DNA from: Rubrobacter tropicus
GTDB lineage: Bacteria; Actinomycetota; Rubrobacteria; Rubrobacterales; Rubrobacteraceae
Direction of reading: 5' to 3'
DNA length: 64,000 bases
Assembly (NCBI RefSeq): GCF_011492945.1
Contig: NZ_CP045120.1
Span: 62,001-126,000 of the forward strand
Position 1 is the first letter of the stretch. Every line of letters begins with the position of its first letter. This document shows positions 9,147 to 17,491 of this stretch, piece by piece. A program made the position numbers and the translations under genes. A model generated the notes under the pieces. That model did no database searches. It was not told the DNA's origin and was given only the letters and a program-made list of their open reading frames with translations.

Positions 9147-9533
9147 ATGGATCCGGCAGGGACAAACGAGCCGGCCACCGGGACGGCCGGTAGCCCGGTA
9201 GGTGGCCCGGTAGGTGGCCCGGTAGGTGGCCCGGTGGGGGCCTCGCACGGCTACATAGAGGCCAAGGACAAGGAGAAACTGAGGCACCGCCTGCGGCGCA
9301 TCGAGGGTCAGGTGCGCGGGCTGCAGCGGATGGTGGACGAGGAGGCGTACTGCGTGGACGTCCTCACCCAGGTGGCGAGCGTCGTCAGCGCCTTGGAGAA
9401 GGTGGGCACGCTCGTCTTGAGGGACCACGTCGAGCACTGCGTCCGCGAGTCGATAGAGAGCGGGAACAGGCAGAAGGCCGACGAGAAGGTCGAGGAGCTG
9501 ACCGCCGCCGTCGAGCGGTTCTTGAGGGTTTAG
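9147..9533 (+). CDS. csoR: CsoR-family copper-sensing repressor
   Basis: The protein has 128 residues: a variable N-terminus, then the CsoR/RcnR four-helix fold with RRIEGQVRGLQRMV. The Cu(I) ligands are Cys69, His94 and Cys98. Their spacing (25 and 4) equals that of Cys36, His61 and Cys65 in the Mycobacterium tuberculosis protein. I chose ATG 9147 over a TTG at 9123, because GGGAAAGGA precedes the ATG and the TTG lies inside copA. The N-terminal extension contains four 12-bp tandem units (9189-9236) encoding a Gly-Gly-Pro-Val repeat, which probably forms a flexible tail. It likely represses the unit from the sites at 5207 and 6556 until Cu(I) binds. Confidence 0.93.
   Translation: MDPAGTNEPATGTAGSPVGGPVGGPVGGPVGASHGYIEAKDKEKLRHRLRRIEGQVRGLQRMVDEEAYCVDVLTQVASVVSALEKVGTLVLRDHVEHCVRESIESGNRQKADEKVEELTAAVERFLRV
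9189..9236 (+). repeat. Four 12-bp tandem units in csoR
   Basis: Four consecutive copies of a GGTGGCCCGGTA-type unit encode a (Gly-Gly/Ser-Pro-Val) repeat at the CsoR N-terminus. The middle two copies are identical, which suggests recent in-frame expansion. Confidence 0.85.
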
Positions 9534-9570
9534 GAAAACAACCGCGAAGATCACGGAGAGGAGAAAGACC

Positions 9571-9780
9571 ATGACCGAGAAGACGCTGAACCTAGAGGGC
9601 ATGAGCTGCGCCCACTGCAAGGCGGCCGTGGAGGAGGAGCTCGGGAAGCTTCCCGGCGTCGAGTACTCGAACGCCGACCCCGGGGCGGGTACGGTGGAGG
9701 TGCGCTTCGACGAAGGGAAGGTGACGGACGACGACCTGAAGGGCGCCGTCGAAGAGGCCGGCTACGCGGTGGCGGCGTGA
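9571..9780 (+). CDS. copZ: Copper chaperone, HMA domain, 69 aa
   Basis: A single heavy-metal-associated domain with the Cu(I) motif GMSCAHC (residues 10-16) and the typical end DDLKGAVEEAGYAV. Length and fold match CopZ, which carries Cu(I) to CopA. It starts with ATG 37 bp after csoR, behind a GGAGAGGAG site, in the same unit. The unusual nuo-like cluster starts 55 bp further on. Confidence 0.93.
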   Translation: MTEKTLNLEGMSCAHCKAAVEEELGKLPGVEYSNADPGAGTVEVRFDEGKVTDDDLKGAVEEAGYAVAA

Positions 9781-9783
9781 CGC

Positions 9784-9803
9784 GAGGCCTGACGCCGGGC
9801 CTC
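9784..9803 (+). other. Small hairpin between copZ and the nuo-like genes
   Basis: GAGGCC (9784-9789) and GGCCTC (9798-9803) form a 6-bp stem with an 8-base loop and no T-run. It could be a weak attenuator or RNA-processing site that lowers expression of the downstream genes relative to copZ. Confidence 0.3.
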
Positions 9804-9835
9804 ACGCCGAACCCGCGCGGGGCGGACGGTCGCAG

Positions 9836-10216
9836 GTGGGGGGCGCCGCCCCGGTGAGCGCCCTCGCGCAGTACGCGTTGCTCCTGGGCCTGGCGGTCGG
9901 GACGGTCGGCCTGGCCCTGAGCCTGGGCGCCATAGCGAGGGCGATCGGCCGCACCCGCGAGGAGGAGGCCAAGGACGTGCCGGCGACGGCCGGCGAGCTC
10001 TCCTCCGAGCCGGTGTGGGTCCGCTACCACGTCCGCTACTACGGGTACGCCCTGCTGTTCTTGGCCTTCGACATGGAGATGGCCTACATGTACCCGTGGG
10101 CTGTCGTCTACAAGGAGCTGGGTCTCGTCGCCCTCCTGGACATGGGGGTCTTCCTGGCGATCCTTTTTTTGGGGCTCCTCTACGGCTGGAGCCAGGGGGC
10201 GCTGAGGCGGCAGTGA
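9836..10216 (+). CDS. nuoA: NuoA-like complex I subunit
   Basis: A three-helix membrane protein of 126 residues with the NuoA signature: [20 protein letters not shown], then [11 protein letters not shown] and a final [11 protein letters not shown]. NuoA helps form the quinone-site loop between NuoH and NuoD in complex I. The cytoplasmic loop carries Glu/Lys-rich sequence but no Cys. The GTG at 9836 is used here; GTG 9854 is possible. The stop overlaps the GTG of the next gene (GTGA), so translation is coupled. It differs from housekeeping NuoA by its copper-gene context. Confidence 0.88.
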   Translation: MGGAAPVSALAQYALLLGLAVGTVGLALSLGAIARAIGRTREEEAKDVPATAGELSSEPVWVRYHVRYYGYALLFLAFDMEMAYMYPWAVVYKELGLVALLDMGVFLAILFLGLLYGWSQGALRRQ

Positions 10217-12375
10217 GCGCCCCGGCGAACGCCCCGCTCCGCGGCGCGCGCGAAGGCGAGGCCTCCCTCTTTCGCCGCCTGGTCGCGCGGGCGCTCGCGC
10301 GGGAGCTGCACGCGTTCGTCGTGCCTGGCGCCGAGGTCGCCCGCGCCCGGGGGATCGACCTCGAGGCGGCCGGTCTGCGTCTCGCGGACACGCCGCGCCA
10401 CGCGAGCGTGCTGGTGCTCGTGGGAGGGCTGCCCGAGGCGCTCAAGGACGCCGCGGCGGTCGCCTACGCCCAGATGCCGCGGCCGCGGGCCGTGCTGGCC
10501 GTGGGGCCTGGGGACGTATCGCCGCTGCCCGGACCCGACGTCTCCGTGCCGCCAGGGCAGGAGTCCTTGACGCGGGGAGTGGCGGAGTTGCGGCGGTCGT
10601 TCGCGGGGGGCGCCTTCGCCCCGGAGGTGGCCGAATTCGACGTCGAAGCACTGCGGACGCAAACCGAGTACGTCTGCCCGATGCACCCGGAAGTGGTGAG
10701 CGAGGAGCCCGGCTCCTGCCCCAGGTGCGGCATGGACCTCGTGCCGCGGGAGTCCGCCGGAGGGATGGACCGCGGTGGGGACCAGGGTCAGGACCAGGGT
10801 CAGGACCAGGGTCGGGGCCACGGTCAAACAGACAACCCCGGGCACGATCACGCCGGGCACGCGGGCATGGACAACGACCACGGGGTACACGACCAGGCGA
10901 GCCAGGAGCGCTCCGGGCAAGGCGGCCGCGACGGTGCCGGCCGCGACGCCACGGACCACGACCCCGAGGGTCACCCGGGCCGCGGCGAGGAGGAACTGGA
11001 GGCCGACGAGGAGGACGCGACGGGCTACGGGTGCCCGATGCACCCCGAGGTGGTGGGCGGCGGGCCCGGCTCGTGCCGCGTCTGCGGGATGGACCTGGTG
11101 CCGCGGGAGGACGCCGCGGCGGCGGATGGGGCAGCGCACGGCCCCGCCCACGGCCCCGCCCACGGCCTCGCCCACGGCCTCGCGGAGGCGCGGCACGGCT
11201 CACGAGGCGGCGATGGGGACGAAGCCCACGGCGACGCGGACCACGGCGAAGGTTCCGGGGGTCACGAGCACCACGGAGAAGCCGAGCAGGACGGGCACAT
11301 GGACCATGGCGACGGCACGGGGTTCATGTCCATGGTCGAGATGACCAGGGACCTGCCGCGCGGCAGCGACGGCCTGCCCATGGAGCGGATAGAGGTGCCG
11401 TTCGGCCCGCTGTTTCCGGGGCTGCCCGGGGGCTTGAGGCTCTCCCTCACCCTCGACGGCGACGCGGTGGCGGAGGCTTCGGCTGCCGGCGTGGAAGGGC
11501 GGCCCTTCGAGGGGCCGGCCGAGCCGGTGGGGGGCTTCGCCGACCGCCTCTCGGGGCTCGACCCGCTCTCCCCGGTCGCGTACCGGGTGCTCGCCCTGCG
11601 GGCGGTCGAGGAGGCGGCCGGAATCCCCATCGACGAAGAGACGGCGCTCGGGCGGGCGGGCGCCCTGGAGCGCGAGCGCGCCGCTAGCCACCTGAACTGG
11701 CTCATGGGCTTCGCCCACCTGCTCGGCCACGCGCGCCTCGAGGCCCGCGCAGCCCGCCTGCAGCTCGCCCTCCTTCGCGCGCAGGACGCCGCGGAGGTCG
11801 CGCGCTTGCGCGACGAGGTGGGCAAGCTGGCGCGGGGCGTCGAGAGGACGCCGCTCCTCCGGCGCAAGCTGCGGGGCGTCGGGCCGCTGCCCACGGCTTG
11901 CGCCACGGACGCCACGGCCTTCGGGCCGGTCGCGCGGGCCGGCGGCCGGACGACCGACCTGCGCGCGCAGGAGGCCGTCTACCCCGACCTGCTGGGATTC
12001 GAGCCGGCCCTGCGGGACGGGGACGACGCCCTCTCCCGGCTGCTGCTGCGCGTCGAGGAGACGAGGCGCAGCCTGGACCTCGTTCGGCGGGCGAACGCGG
12101 TCTCGCTTTTGCCCTTCCGACCCGGCGGCGCCTATCCGGACGGTACGGGTTCGGCGACGGTCGAGACCCCGCGCGGGGCGGCGACGCTCAGGGTGTGGCT
12201 GGAAGAAGGGGCCGTGAGCCGCTTCGAGCTTGACACCCCGTCGTCGGCGCACATTGAGCTGGCCAAGCCGGTCGCGGAGGGCGAGGAGCTGGCCGACGCC
12301 CTCGTCGGCGTCGCCTCGCTCGACCTCTCACCCTGGGGGCCACCCCCGTGGGTACCCCCGGGGGCGGTGCGATGA
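10213..12375 (+). CDS. NuoB-like / heavy-metal-binding / NuoD-like fusion protein
   Basis: This 720-residue protein joins three parts. Residues about 18-135 resemble NuoB ([14 protein letters not shown], then [18 protein letters not shown]). All four N2 cluster cysteines are missing: the usual GAC becomes GPGD, PGCPPRPEAL becomes [10 protein letters not shown], and the segment has no Cys. Residues about 153-182 and 272-300 are two heavy-metal-binding domains with CPMHPEVV and [12 protein letters not shown], separated and followed by long His/Asp/Gln-rich stretches. Residues about 390-720 resemble NuoD/hydrogenase large subunit ([49 protein letters not shown]), without the C-terminal DR. The start overlaps the nuoA stop and the end overlaps nuoH. 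It probably sits on the membrane arm where NuoB and NuoD normally dock, but cannot hold N2. Domain calls are mine; metal binding is inferred from the CPMH and His-rich motifs. Confidence 0.82.
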   Translation: MSAPANAPLRGAREGEASLFRRLVARALARELHAFVVPGAEVARARGIDLEAAGLRLADTPRHASVLVLVGGLPEALKDAAAVAYAQMPRPRAVLAVGPGDVSPLPGPDVSVPPGQESLTRGVAELRRSFAGGAFAPEVAEFDVEALRTQTEYVCPMHPEVVSEEPGSCPRCGMDLVPRESAGGMDRGGDQGQDQGQDQGRGHGQTDNPGHDHAGHAGMDNDHGVHDQASQERSGQGGRDGAGRDATDHDPEGHPGRGEEELEADEEDATGYGCPMHPEVVGGGPGSCRVCGMDLVPREDAAAADGAAHGPAHGPAHGLAHGLAEARHGSRGGDGDEAHGDADHGEGSGGHEHHGEAEQDGHMDHGDGTGFMSMVEMTRDLPRGSDGLPMERIEVPFGPLFPGLPGGLRLSLTLDGDAVAEASAAGVEGRPFEGPAEPVGGFADRLSGLDPLSPVAYRVLALRAVEEAAGIPIDEETALGRAGALERERAASHLNWLMGFAHLLGHARLEARAARLQLALLRAQDAAEVARLRDEVGKLARGVERTPLLRRKLRGVGPLPTACATDATAFGPVARAGGRTTDLRAQEAVYPDLLGFEPALRDGDDALSRLLLRVEETRRSLDLVRRANAVSLLPFRPGGAYPDGTGSATVETPRGAATLRVWLEEGAVSRFELDTPSSAHIELAKPVAEGEELADALVGVASLDLSPWGPPPWVPPGAVR
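10780..10815 (+). repeat. Three 12-bp tandem units (Asp-Gln-Gly-Gln)
   Basis: Three copies of GACCAGGGTCAG (the last with one change) encode DQGQ repeats just after the first metal-binding domain of the fusion protein. Confidence 0.85.
11137..11184 (+). repeat. Four 12-bp tandem units (His-Gly-Pro/Leu-Ala)
   Basis: Four copies of a CACGGCCCCGCC-type unit encode HGPA/HGLA repeats after the second metal-binding domain. Each copy adds one His, so expansion directly raises the number of possible metal ligands. Confidence 0.85.
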
Positions 12376-13268
12376 CGACCCTGCTGATGGTCCTTGTGCT
12401 CCTCGCCGGTGCCTACCTCGTCGCCGTGCTCGAGGGCTGGGTCTCCACGGGCAGGCTCCGTCCGGCGGGGCCGATCCTCTCGGCGGTGGCGCTGCTCGGG
12501 CGCGAGTCGCTCTTGCCGCGCAAACCCGACCGCATCTTTTTCGAGGTCGCGCCGCCGCTCTTGCTGGTCTCGGCGGTGCTCGCCTTCGCCGTTCTGCCTC
12601 TCTCCCCGGGTCTGATCGCGGCCGACCTCGCCACGGGAGCGCTGTTCGTCAACGCGGCGCTCGCCTTCGTGATGGTCGCGCTGCTCATGGCCGGCTGGGG
12701 ACCCGACGGGGCCTACGCGATGGTGGGGGGCTTCCGCTTTCTGGGCCAGCTCGTCGCCTACTCGATGCTCATCGTCATGCCCATAACGGCGGTCGCCATG
12801 CGCGCGGAGTCGCTCGTGACCACCGCGGTCGTCGAGTCGCAGGCCGCCCTGCCGAACGCCGTCTACCAACCCTTCGGCCTGGCCGCGTTCCTCGTGGCGG
12901 CGATGGCCGTCTGCTTCCTGCCGCCCTTCGACCTGCCCACGGCCCCCGGCGAGCTCGCCGGCGGGGTGATGGCCGAGTACACGGGGTGGCGCCTGGCCGT
13001 GATGCGGCTGGCGAGGGCCGCGCTGGTCTTCACCGTCGCGGCCTCGGTCACGGTCTTCTACCTGGGCGGCTGGCTCGGGCCGGTGCTGCCGCCGTGGGCG
13101 TGGAACGCGATCAAGACCTTGTTGGTGGCGGCGGCGATGCTCCTCGCCGGGCGGTTCGTCCCGCGGTTGCGAGAAGAGCACCTGCTGGCGTGGTGCTGGA
13201 AGATCGGCATCCCGCTCGCCCTCTTCAACATCTTCTACGTCGGCGTCCTCCTGCTGGTGGTCGGGTGA
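12372..13268 (+). CDS. nuoH: NuoH-like complex I subunit
   Basis: An eight-helix-type membrane protein of 298 residues. The conserved NuoH quinone-chamber region reads [23 protein letters not shown], with the usual EAES partly replaced (TAPGE) but the downstream Glu-Tyr kept. [15 protein letters not shown] near residue 55 matches the first NuoH loop. ATG 12372 overlaps the fusion gene stop (ATGA). Changed acidic residues suggest altered quinone chemistry or none, consistent with the missing N2 cluster in the partner. Its end overlaps nuoJ by one base. Confidence 0.9.
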   Translation: MTTLLMVLVLLAGAYLVAVLEGWVSTGRLRPAGPILSAVALLGRESLLPRKPDRIFFEVAPPLLLVSAVLAFAVLPLSPGLIAADLATGALFVNAALAFVMVALLMAGWGPDGAYAMVGGFRFLGQLVAYSMLIVMPITAVAMRAESLVTTAVVESQAALPNAVYQPFGLAAFLVAAMAVCFLPPFDLPTAPGELAGGVMAEYTGWRLAVMRLARAALVFTVAASVTVFYLGGWLGPVLPPWAWNAIKTLLVAAAMLLAGRFVPRLREEHLLAWCWKIGIPLALFNIFYVGVLLLVVG

Positions 13269-13777
13269 TGGCCCAGGCGCTCTTCACCGGGTTCTTCGGG
13301 CTCGCGGCGATCTGGTTCGGCGTGGTGGTCTTCCGCACCTCCTCGATGGTGCGCTCGGCGCTCGCGCTCCTGTTCTCGATGGCGGCCATAGGGGGGATGT
13401 TCCTGGCGATGGAGGCCGAGTTCCTCGGGGTATTGCAGATCATGATGATGGCCACCGAGATGGCGATCATGGCGATCTTCATGGTCATGTACATGATGGA
13501 CCCGGGGGGCCTTGGGGAGATGGACATGACCCACCAGAGAGGCGCCTCGCTGGTGGCGGGCGTGCTGGGCACCGTGGCGGCGGTCGGAGTCGCGCTCCTG
13601 GCCGACTGGGGGCGGGCGGACGAGGCGGCGGCCCCGGTCGAACAGACGCGCCTGCTGGGGCTCGAGATCATGGAGCGCTCCATGCTCATCTTCGAGACCG
13701 CGGGCGTCACGATCCTCACCGCCATGGTCGCGGCCACCGCCATCGCGGTCGCCGGACGGGAGGGGAGGGGCCAATGA
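13268..13777 (+). CDS. nuoJ: NuoJ-like complex I subunit
   Basis: A 169-residue protein with five predicted helices. The middle helix is strikingly Met-rich (QIMMMATEMAIMAIFMVMYMM), where canonical NuoJ has VYVGAIMVLFLFVVMM. It starts at ATG 13268, overlapping the nuoH stop, and overlaps nuoK by four bases. The Met enrichment may be structural or may reflect soft-metal contact; only position and topology support the NuoJ assignment strongly. Confidence 0.8.
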   Translation: MAQALFTGFFGLAAIWFGVVVFRTSSMVRSALALLFSMAAIGGMFLAMEAEFLGVLQIMMMATEMAIMAIFMVMYMMDPGGLGEMDMTHQRGASLVAGVLGTVAAVGVALLADWGRADEAAAPVEQTRLLGLEIMERSMLIFETAGVTILTAMVAATAIAVAGREGRGQ

Positions 13778-14082
13778 CGACGCTCGCCGTCGCGCTCGTC
13801 GTCGGGGCCGTCCTCTTCGGGATCGGGCTCTACGGCGCCCTCTCGCAGACGAACCTGGTGATGATCATGATGGGCGTCGAGCTTATGCTGGGTGCCGCGA
13901 TGGTCAACCTCGTCGCCTTCTGGCGCTTTCTCCACCCCGAGGTCTACGCCGGGCAGATGTTCGTCCTGATCGTGATGACGGTCATGGCGCTGGAGATGGC
14001 CGTCGGCTTCGGCGTCGCCACCGGCCGCTTCCGCGCCAGGGGATCGGTCGAGATGGAAGAGGCGCAGGAGCTCAAGGGATGA
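13774..14082 (+). CDS. nuoK: NuoK-like complex I subunit
   Basis: A three-helix protein of 102 residues matching NuoK/MrpC. Both membrane glutamates of the proton path are kept: one in GVELMLGAAMVNL (canonical Glu36) and one in VMALEMAVGFGVA (canonical Glu72). The length is standard. The start overlaps nuoJ and the stop overlaps nuoL (ATGA), showing tight translational coupling. Confidence 0.92.
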   Translation: MTTLAVALVVGAVLFGIGLYGALSQTNLVMIMMGVELMLGAAMVNLVAFWRFLHPEVYAGQMFVLIVMTVMALEMAVGFGVATGRFRARGSVEMEEAQELKG

Positions 14083-16001
14083 CCTTCGTGGCCCTCGCGA
14101 TCCTCGGCCCGCTCTTCGGCGCCACGGCGATCCTCGCCGTCCGGCGCGGTGCTGCGACCCTCGCCCTGCTCGGCTGCGCCGCGGGGCTCGTCGGCGCCTC
14201 CGTCGCGCTCGTCCGCGCGGCGGGCGGGGCCCAGCTCTCGGCGACGCTGCCGGGGCTGCCGGGTCTTCCCCTGCGGCTGGTGGCGGAGCCCCTGACCGCG
14301 GTACTCTCGGGGGTCGTCGCGGTGGTGGGCCTCCTGGTGGTGGTGTACGCGGTCGGCTACACGGAAGGGGAGGCCGACAAGATACGGTTCTTCGCCGGGA
14401 TGTCCTTCTTCGTCGCTGCCATGCAGGCGCTCGTCCTGGCGGGGGACTGGGTGCTCTTGCTGGCGGCGTGGGAGCTCATCGGCCTCAGCAGCTACCTCCT
14501 GATCGGGTTCCACCTCGAACGGCCGGCCGCCGCCTCGGGGGCCACGCGCGCCTTCCTTTACACCCGCTCGGCCGACCTCGCGCTCTACGCGGGGATCTTC
14601 GTCCTCATCGCCGCCTCCGGCACCAGCGAGATCTCCGAGACCCTGCGCGTAGGGGGGCCGGCGGCCCTCCTCGCGGGCCTCCTCCTGCTCGTCGCCGCGG
14701 CCGGCAAGTCCGCCCAGACGCCTCTGCAGGGCTGGCTCCAGGACGCGATGGCGGGACCCACGCCGGTCTCGGCGCTGCTGCACTCGGCCACCCTCGTCGC
14801 CGCGGGGGCGATCCTGCTGATCCGGGCCTACCCGTTGCTGCCCCAGGAGGCGCTCCTGGTCGCGGGGCTCCTGGGCGGCGTCACGGCGGTCGTCACCGGC
14901 GTCATCGCCGTCGCCCAGGGGGAGCCCCACGGGGAGCCCCACGGGGAGCCCCAGAGGGAGCCAGAAGGTGAGCCCCACGGGGAGCCCGTGGGCGACCTCA
15001 AGCGCCTGCTCGCCTCCTCCACCTCGAGCCAGTACGGCCTGATGCTCCTGGCCGTGGGGGCGGGCGCCCCGGCCGCGGCCGCCGCCCACCTGGTCACCCA
15101 CGCGGCGATGAAGAGCTCGCTCTTCCTCGGCGCCGGCGTCTTCCAGCACGCGCGGGGAACGACGGGGTTCTCCGGCCTCCAGGGCGTCGGGCGCGAGCAC
15201 CGACGGGTCTTCCTCGGGTTCGCGGTCGCGGGGCTCGCGCTAGCGGGGATCCCGCCGCTCGCCGGGTTCTTCTCGAAAGAAGCTATCGTGGCGGCCTCGT
15301 TCGAATCCCCCCACGCCCCCCTCTTCGCCCCGCTCGCCCTGGCCGGCACGCTGCTCACCGGGGCCTACGTCGCGCGGGCCTTGCGGCTCCTGTGGAGGGG
15401 CGAGACGGGAGGGGCGCCAGAGGGCGGGCCGGAGGGCGGGCCGGTCGCGGGGGCGGCGTGGATGGGCGCGGGGCTGGCGGCCCTTGCGGCGCTCGCGGCC
15501 ACCTTGGGCGTCGCCATCGGACCGCTCGGCGGCCTGCTCGGGGCCGACCTCCCGGGGTTCGGCGTCTCCGCGCTTCTCGGATTGGGCTCGTTGGCCGGCC
15601 TCGCGGCGGCGGTGGCCGGGCTCCTGGCCGGATGGCTCCTCCCGGCGGGGCGAATGCTCGGTCCGCTCTTCGCGCCAGCGCGGAGCGGCTTCAGGGTCGC
15701 CGGCGGCTTCGACGGGCTCGTGGCCCGGCCGGCGCTCGCGCTCGCTCGCGCCTGCTCCCGCCTCGACGGCGTCGTCCACGCGGCCGTGCGCGCCGTGGGA
15801 CGCGGCGGGCTGGCCGTCGCCTATTGGACGAAGCTCGCGGACGAGCGGGGCATAGACGGCCTCATAGGGGCGCTGGTGCGGGGCACCCGCAACCTCGGCG
15901 CCCACGCCCGCGGGCTGCAGAGCGGCCTCGTCCACAGGGAGCTGCTGCTCGCCGCCGCCGGCGGCGCCCTGGCCTTCGTGGTGCTGGTAATCGGTTTGTA
16001 G
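14079..16001 (+). CDS. nuoL: NuoL-like antiporter subunit
   Basis: A 640-residue polytopic protein of the NuoL/MrpA family. Key proton-channel residues are present: Glu in LLAAWELIGLSSYLLIGF, Lys in AAAGKSAQTPLQGWLQDAM, and TPVSALLHSATLVAAG. The C-terminal part (residues about 440-640) has the extra helices of the NuoL lateral arm. An unusual loop at residues about 281-304 consists of a Gly-Glu-Pro-His repeat encoded by six 12-bp units (14919-14990), and a smaller 12-bp duplication lies at 15420-15443. It probably moves protons or cations with NuoM and NuoN. Confidence 0.93.
   Translation: MTFVALAILGPLFGATAILAVRRGAATLALLGCAAGLVGASVALVRAAGGAQLSATLPGLPGLPLRLVAEPLTAVLSGVVAVVGLLVVVYAVGYTEGEADKIRFFAGMSFFVAAMQALVLAGDWVLLLAAWELIGLSSYLLIGFHLERPAAASGATRAFLYTRSADLALYAGIFVLIAASGTSEISETLRVGGPAALLAGLLLLVAAAGKSAQTPLQGWLQDAMAGPTPVSALLHSATLVAAGAILLIRAYPLLPQEALLVAGLLGGVTAVVTGVIAVAQGEPHGEPHGEPQREPEGEPHGEPVGDLKRLLASSTSSQYGLMLLAVGAGAPAAAAAHLVTHAAMKSSLFLGAGVFQHARGTTGFSGLQGVGREHRRVFLGFAVAGLALAGIPPLAGFFSKEAIVAASFESPHAPLFAPLALAGTLLTGAYVARALRLLWRGETGGAPEGGPEGGPVAGAAWMGAGLAALAALAATLGVAIGPLGGLLGADLPGFGVSALLGLGSLAGLAAAVAGLLAGWLLPAGRMLGPLFAPARSGFRVAGGFDGLVARPALALARACSRLDGVVHAAVRAVGRGGLAVAYWTKLADERGIDGLIGALVRGTRNLGAHARGLQSGLVHRELLLAAAGGALAFVVLVIGL
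14919..14990 (+). repeat. Six degenerate 12-bp units in nuoL (Gly-Glu-Pro-His)
   Basis: Six tandem GGGGAGCCCCAC-like units encode GEPH repeats in a loop between helices of NuoL. Canonical NuoL has no such insertion. The first two units are identical and the later ones have diverged. Confidence 0.85.
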
Positions 16002-16015
16002 AGGAGCAAGATCGC

Positions 16016-17491
16016 ATGTTTCCCGTAGTCTCGCTAACCGTCTTTCTCCCGCTCGGGGGCGCCGCGCTCCTCGTCGCCCTGCGCGGCGCCACCCCCAGGG
16101 TCGCGCACGCGGTAGGGATAGCCGCGTCGGGGCTCGCCCTGATCGGGGCGGCGTGGATGTGGGGGCGGGGGGTCCCTTCGGGGGGCGGGGGTTTCTCGCA
16201 GGTCGAGGAGGTCGGGTGGATCCCCTCCATCGGCGCCGCCTACCGCGTCGGCGTGGACGGCATAAGCCTGCCGCTCGTCCTGATGACCGCGATCCTCTTC
16301 TTCGTCTCCCTAGTCTTCTCGGTGCGCGTCGCGGAGCGGGCGCGCTCCTACGTGGCGCTCTTTCTCTTGCTGGAGACCGCCTCCATCGGCACCTTCGTGG
16401 CGCTCGACGCGATCCTGTTCTACGTCTTCTTCGAGGTCACACTCGTCGGGATGTACTTCGTCATCGCCGGCTGGGGCTACGAAGAGCGCCAGAGGGCGGC
16501 GCTCACGTTCTTCCTGTACACGCTGCTGGGGAGCCTGCCGCTCCTGCTCGCGATCCTGGCGCTCTACCTGGGGTCGGACCCGCGCACCTTCGACATGCGC
16601 GCCTACATAGACTCCCCGCCGCTGTCGGGTCTTGCGGCGATGCTCGCTCTCGTCGCGATGCTCGTCACCTTCTCCGTCAAGATGCCCGTCTTCCCGGTGC
16701 ACACCTGGCTGCCGCTCGCGCACACCGAGGCGCCCACGGCGGGCAGCGTGATCCTGGCCGGAGTCCTCCTAAAACTCGGCACCTACGGCCTGGTGCGCTT
16801 CGCCCTCCAGATGACCCCGGACGCCTTCCGCGCCGCCGCCCCCTACGTGGCGGCCCTCGCCGTCTTCTCGGCGCTCTACGGGGCGTTCGTCGCCCTGGCG
16901 CAGACCGACCTCAAGCGCCTCGTGGCCTACACGAGCGTGAACCACATGGGCTACGTCGCGCTCGGCGTGGCCGTCGCCGCGGCGTCGACGGACCCGGGGG
17001 TGCGGGCGCTGGCCCTGGACGGGGCGGTGCTGCAGATGGTCAGCCACGGGTTCGTGACCGGCGCCCTGTTCCTGCTGGTCGGGATGCTCCAGGAGCGGGC
17101 GCACACCCGCGAGGTGGGCCGGTTCGGCGGGCTTCTGCGGGTGGTGCCGGGCCTGGGGTGGGCGTTCGTCCTGGCGGCCTTCGCCTCGCTCGGGCTGCCG
17201 GGCCTCGCGCACTTCCCGGCGGAGTTCCAGATCTTCCTCGGCACCTTCTACGTCTACCCCGCGGCCGTGGTCGTCATCCTCGGCATAGCGATCACCGCGG
17301 GCCTGTACCTGCGGGCCATCCAACTCTCCTTCCTCGGCGAGCCGTCGGAGGCCTGGGGCGGGATGAAGGACCTCGGGGCCAGGGAGTGGTTGGCGGCCGC
17401 CCCCCTCCTCTTCCTGACCGTGCTGATAGGGGTCGCGCCCTTCGTGGTCCTCGAAGTCGTGCACGCGACCACGAGGGCGTTGCTGCCGTGA
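16016..17491 (+). CDS. nuoM: NuoM-like antiporter subunit
   Basis: A 491-residue membrane protein with the NuoM core: Glu in YVFFEVTLVGMYFVIAGWGY (canonical Glu144), Lys in FSVKMPVFPVHTWLPLAHTE (canonical Lys234), then APTAGSVILAGVLLKLGTYG and LKRLVAYTSVNHMGYV. The canonical LPDAH is LPLAH here. It starts at ATG 16016 behind AGAGGAG, 14 bases after nuoL, and its stop overlaps nuoN. The intact channel residues suggest that the membrane arm still transports ions. Confidence 0.94.
   Translation: MFPVVSLTVFLPLGGAALLVALRGATPRVAHAVGIAASGLALIGAAWMWGRGVPSGGGGFSQVEEVGWIPSIGAAYRVGVDGISLPLVLMTAILFFVSLVFSVRVAERARSYVALFLLLETASIGTFVALDAILFYVFFEVTLVGMYFVIAGWGYEERQRAALTFFLYTLLGSLPLLLAILALYLGSDPRTFDMRAYIDSPPLSGLAAMLALVAMLVTFSVKMPVFPVHTWLPLAHTEAPTAGSVILAGVLLKLGTYGLVRFALQMTPDAFRAAAPYVAALAVFSALYGAFVALAQTDLKRLVAYTSVNHMGYVALGVAVAAASTDPGVRALALDGAVLQMVSHGFVTGALFLLVGMLQERAHTREVGRFGGLLRVVPGLGWAFVLAAFASLGLPGLAHFPAEFQIFLGTFYVYPAAVVVILGIAITAGLYLRAIQLSFLGEPSEAWGGMKDLGAREWLAAAPLLFLTVLIGVAPFVVLEVVHATTRALLP

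Noticed and set aside
12331-12365. GC palindromes (CCCCCGGGGG at 12354) considered as a CsoR operator before nuoH
   Set aside because: They lie inside the coding end of the fusion gene, have no TA-flanked half-sites, and nuoH is translationally coupled to the fusion, so a separate promoter is not needed.
14919-14990. Regular short repeats considered as a CRISPR array
   Set aside because: Units are 12 bp, contiguous, without spacers, and stay in the nuoL frame. They are a coding tandem repeat.
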